21,180 bases of DNA, from assembly GCA_015680685.1 (NCBI GenBank), contig MNCI01016577.1:223821-245000 (forward strand), in the 5' to 3' direction. Shown one piece after another: positions 19,038 to 21,180 of this stretch. The position numbers were made by a program, and so were the translations under genes. The DNA comes from Gnetum montanum (taxonomy: Eukaryota > Streptophyta > Gnetopsida > Gnetales > Gnetaceae). Below the pieces are notes generated by a model that searched no databases, was not told the DNA's origin, and saw nothing but the letters and a program-made list of their open reading frames with translations. Within the stretch, counting starts at the first letter, position 1. Every line of letters begins with the position of its first letter.

Positions 19038-19300
19038 CTAGTTTAAGGTCTTAGCAGATTGTAATCATGTATGACATGTACATCAGAATTACCAGTTTAA
19101 GGTCTTAGTAGACCATTAACAGGTTTGAAAATGCAAAGGGACATTAATTTTTCTAGTTTAAGGTCATAGCAGACCATTGCTAGGTTGAATTGTGGGTCAA
19201 AATTGCTAGTTTAAGGTCTTTGCAGACTGTTACTAGGTAGAATTGAAAACCATGATTGCTAGTTTAAGGTCTTTGCATACCATTACTAGGTAGATTTTGT
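19038..19300. repeat. Minisatellite 5' of pol, core CTAGTTTAAGGTC
   Basis: Five units start near 19038, 19093, 19153, 19206 and 19259, a period of about 53-60 bp. The core is CTAGTTTAAGGTCTTAGCAG with variants; the spacers contain ATTACTAGGTAGA-like words. It shares its core and orientation with the 15089-15430 array, although the period is longer, and lies about 125 bases upstream of the pol start on the minus strand. Confidence 0.8.
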
Positions 19301-19462
19301 AAAGATGAAGTAACAAGATGGAATAAAATTTTAGTGGCCCCACCGGTTATGCTGTGAATAATCACTACACTATAGTGGGATTATGGCGTGGAAGTGCTAC
19401 ACTATAGGGGATGTACCATGTTAATTGGATCATGAAAGTGGTAAGTGTTTTACCACATTAGC

Positions 19463-19470
19463 TATAAATA
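19463..19470 (+). promoter_or_regulatory. TATA box of the plus-strand HAD-like gene
   Basis: TATAAATA in the context GCTATAAATAGGGG closely fits the plant TATA consensus. Transcription would start near 19500, leaving about 100 bases of leader before the ATG at 19600. Upstream lie two copies of CTACACTATAG(T/G)GG near 19365 and 19408, possible regulatory repeats. Confidence 0.5.
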
Positions 19471-19599
19471 GGGGTTTGACTCCTAGTAAACTTGTCATTT
19501 TCATTGTTAGAGCTCACACCCAAAGCATAGTGTGATTGAGTAGAGAGAGTGTAACAGGTATAGCATATCAGTTGGTAGAGACAATTTGCGAGCAAGAAA

Positions 19600-19693
19600 A
19601 TGGCATCCAAAGGTGAATGCAAGCATTGAGGAGTTGCCAAGGTAGACGAGGTAAAGGACACTTTGGTAGATGACAAGAGAGTTCATCAACTCA
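19600..19693 (+). pseudogene. Candidate first exon upstream of the HAD-like exon
   Basis: An ATG at 19600 begins MASKGECKH, then TGA at 19627, then GVAKVDEVKDTLVDDKRVHQ in the same frame up to a consensus donor (CTCA|GTAAGT, GT at 19694-19695). The composition after the stop is protein-like and charged. If the stop was once a sense codon, this is a first exon of about 31 codons. Its splice phase (one base left over) does not fit that of the exon at 20640, which wants two bases, so an indel or a different exon join would be needed. Position between a good TATA box and the next exon supports the call; no homologue was recognised. Confidence 0.35.
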
Positions 19694-19695
19694 GT

Positions 19696-20639
19696 AAGTC
19701 GATATGCTATCCTTATTTTCTCTAGGTGGTGAATCAGATTAGATTGTTGTTGCCATTATTGTGGTGAAATTTGCATCTATTGCTACTATTTTAATTACCA
19801 TTTTGGCCATTATGCCATTGGTCATAGCGGCCGCATGAATGCTACACTAAGGTTGCATGTAGCATCGCCCTAGCTGCCATTGTTAAGAATGGCAACTACC
19901 TTGTTACGAGGGTTTGGGTGGTTCTAGGTAGCCTAGCACATTCTTGGTGTAGCGTGCTACCCTTAAAAGGGTTTAGTTATTTCGTAAAATTTTTATGGCA
20001 ATGTGATGCATGTTTAACATAGTGTAGTGCGAGCCATTTCATACGGTAAGATAGGGTTTGGATGGGGGGAGCACTGTGTATTCTCTCCTGTCTATGTGGT
20101 TACACTGTAAGGTTGTTGTTACACTACGCTGCTTATGTTGTGAGGCCCTTAGGTCGTTATGTTGGAAATTTTTCATATTGCTGCATTGTCAAACTGTAAG
20201 GTTGTTGTTAAATTCGCTATTCTATGAAGTTTTCTATGCCACGATGCCAACTATAGTGCTCTACTTGTTATACATTACATTGCATGTGATGCGTTCATCT
20301 TGCTACGCTACGCGTGACACAGCCATCATCCTTACATGAAAGTGTTGACTATTATGTTGTGTTGTGTTAGGTATGTCTCTTGCATTTTTCCATGTAACAT
20401 GTAATTGTTGCATCATGGTGCACACCTGCTATTGTTACATTACACTAGACTTAATCATTATGGTATGCTACTTCCAACTCTCTATTTTTTTTCTTAGTAT
20501 GTTGTATGCAATGTTTACCATCATTACGCTATGTGTAAACATAGGGTCAGGCTATGCTATGTGTAAACAAATGGTTATGCTATGCTACATGTAAACCTCA
20601 CTTAAACAAAGTGCTAACATTTGATGCTTTATCATGCAG
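19696..20639 (+). other. Presumed intron 1 of the plus-strand HAD-like gene
   Basis: T-rich DNA between the donor at 19694 and the acceptor ATCATGCAG ending at 20639. It is poor in coding signal; the open frames at 20058-20339 and 20364-20594 are cysteine- and aromatic-rich translations of T-rich DNA with no motif. Many GTTGT and CTACGCTAC-type words occur. A short tandem repeat lies at 20526-20600. Confidence 0.35.
20526..20600. repeat. Three-unit short repeat, ATGCTATGTGTAAAC
   Basis: Units starting near 20526, 20552 and 20581 share (A/T)(C/T)GCTA(T/C)(G/A)TGTAAAC, a period of about 26-29 bp. It lies 40-110 bases upstream of the HAD-like exon acceptor and reuses the GCTATGCT word of the 6.1-6.4 kb repeat. 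Confidence 0.65.
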
Positions 20640-21000
20640 GGTCATGTTTAAACCTGTCCTGATTGTCCTTGGGGTGGTAGGAGTCTTGTGCTGCCTCAGT
20701 GAACTTGTGGTCAACGTGCCTCCTCCCCATGCACGTGTGGGGCAGTAGGTAGTTAAGTTCTAAGAGGGCACATGGGACTTCTTACAGTTCCTCCTCTACC
20801 ATTTTAGTGTGATCATGTGGTCACACTTATCAGCCAAGATAGTAGCCGTAATTACAAAAACATTGTTGCCTAGGGCAAACCAGGGCATTCTGAAGTTTAT
20901 GGTTGATGGGGCCATCAGAGGTGAAGGTACAGAAGGTTCCAACTAGTGCCTAAGAGGCTTGAGGTGCTTAAGTTGGATCTAGAAAATGCCCAAGTACAAA
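20640..21000 (+). pseudogene. FCP1/NIF-type HAD phosphatase-like exon, copy 2
   Basis: After the acceptor ATCATGCAG the frame reads KPVLIVLGVVGVLCC, aligned with KPILIVMDLIGILYC of copy 1, but here the candidate nucleophile Asp is Gly. After two in-frame stops near 20745-20760 it continues WDFLQFLLYHFSVIMWSHLS, then TKTLLPRANQGILKFMVDGA, matching copy 1 (EFLEFLLQYFNVMMWLHL; ETLLPRVN) over about 290 bases. A shifted frame then reads VPKRLEVLKLDLENAQVQ, a possible short coiled coil not clearly seen in copy 1, and stops near 21018. Both copies start with the same splice phase, so the copying was at DNA level rather than through spliced mRNA. Loss of Asp and the stops make it a pseudogene. Confidence 0.45.
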
Positions 21001-21180
21001 TGCTATCACTTATATAACATGTTATATGTTGCCTGTCACATGGGCATGTTTTTTTAGAACTCACCTAGAACCGTTTACTATGCCATTGGGTGAGTTTTGT
21101 GGAGGTATGTTAACATGTTGTATAATCTATGTTNAAAGGTTCCAACTAGTGCCTAAGAGGCTTGAGGTGCTTAAGTTGGA
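20933..21180 (+). repeat. 45-bp exact direct repeat, 203 bp apart, next to an N
   Basis: The 45 bases at 20933-20977 reappear without change at 21136-21180, the last bases of the window. An N lies at 21134, two bases before the second copy. All other repeats here are visibly diverged, so an exact repeat beginning at an N suggests an assembly join that re-enters the same sequence; a real recent tandem duplication is the alternative. Confidence 0.85.

Noticed and set aside
20058-20594. Cys-rich plus-strand frames that look like small membrane proteins
   Set aside because: They are translations of T-rich DNA in a probable intron and have no conserved pattern or signal.
1-21180. CRISPR arrays, tRNA or rRNA genes
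   Set aside because: The tandem repeats are diverged minisatellites without unique equal-length spacers, and no cloverleaf or rRNA-like sequence was noticed by eye.

Overview
This is a plant nuclear window made almost entirely of decayed repetitive DNA. The evidence is Ty3/gypsy pol remnants with the RT, RNase H, second RNase H, integrase order known from the plant Tat lineage, plant-type TATA boxes (TATAAATA), GT/AG splice sites, AT-rich introns, and no intact ORF longer than about 140 codons. Heavy decay and low gene density suggest a large seed-plant genome, possibly a gymnosperm; that is inference only. One N at 21134 marks a draft-assembly join.

Layout. (1) 0.4-2.25 kb, minus strand: scattered coding-like patches in shifting frames, an unassigned gene remnant. 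(2) 3.0-5.72 kb, minus strand: a multi-exon pseudogene whose first recognisable exon (5721-5264) looks like an FCP1/NIF-type HAD phosphatase domain, followed by exons I cannot assign. (3) 5.72-7.39 kb: no clear gene; a tandem repeat with a perfect 24-bp palindrome. (4) 7.39-9.6 kb, plus strand: broken pol (RT, RNase H, second RNase H; integrase missing), then 3' noncoding DNA, a pre-PPT hairpin, PPT and a putative 3' LTR from 10786. (5) 14.1-11.9 kb, minus strand: putative 3' LTR of a second element with a TATA box at 12522-12515 and a palindrome array in U3. (6) 18.91-15.43 kb, minus strand: broken but longer pol including integrase with D,D35E spacing, flanked on both sides by minisatellites sharing one core. 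(7) 19.46-21.18 kb, plus strand: TATA box, a possible first exon, an intron, and a second copy of the HAD-like exon, running off the window.

The window is therefore roughly mirror-symmetric: HAD-like (minus), pol (plus), two 3' LTRs tail to tail, pol (minus), HAD-like (plus). In both halves about 1.65-1.73 kb separates the HAD-like exon from the start of pol, and gag, protease and 5' LTR are not visible in that space. Whether the HAD-like gene is a neighbour, a captured gene or an antisense gene of the element cannot be settled from one window, but it is the most interesting signal here. Nothing in the window looks able to make a full-length protein. Many in-frame stops are TAG at positions where the sister copy has Gln or Trp, which fits C-to-T decay of methylated repeat DNA.
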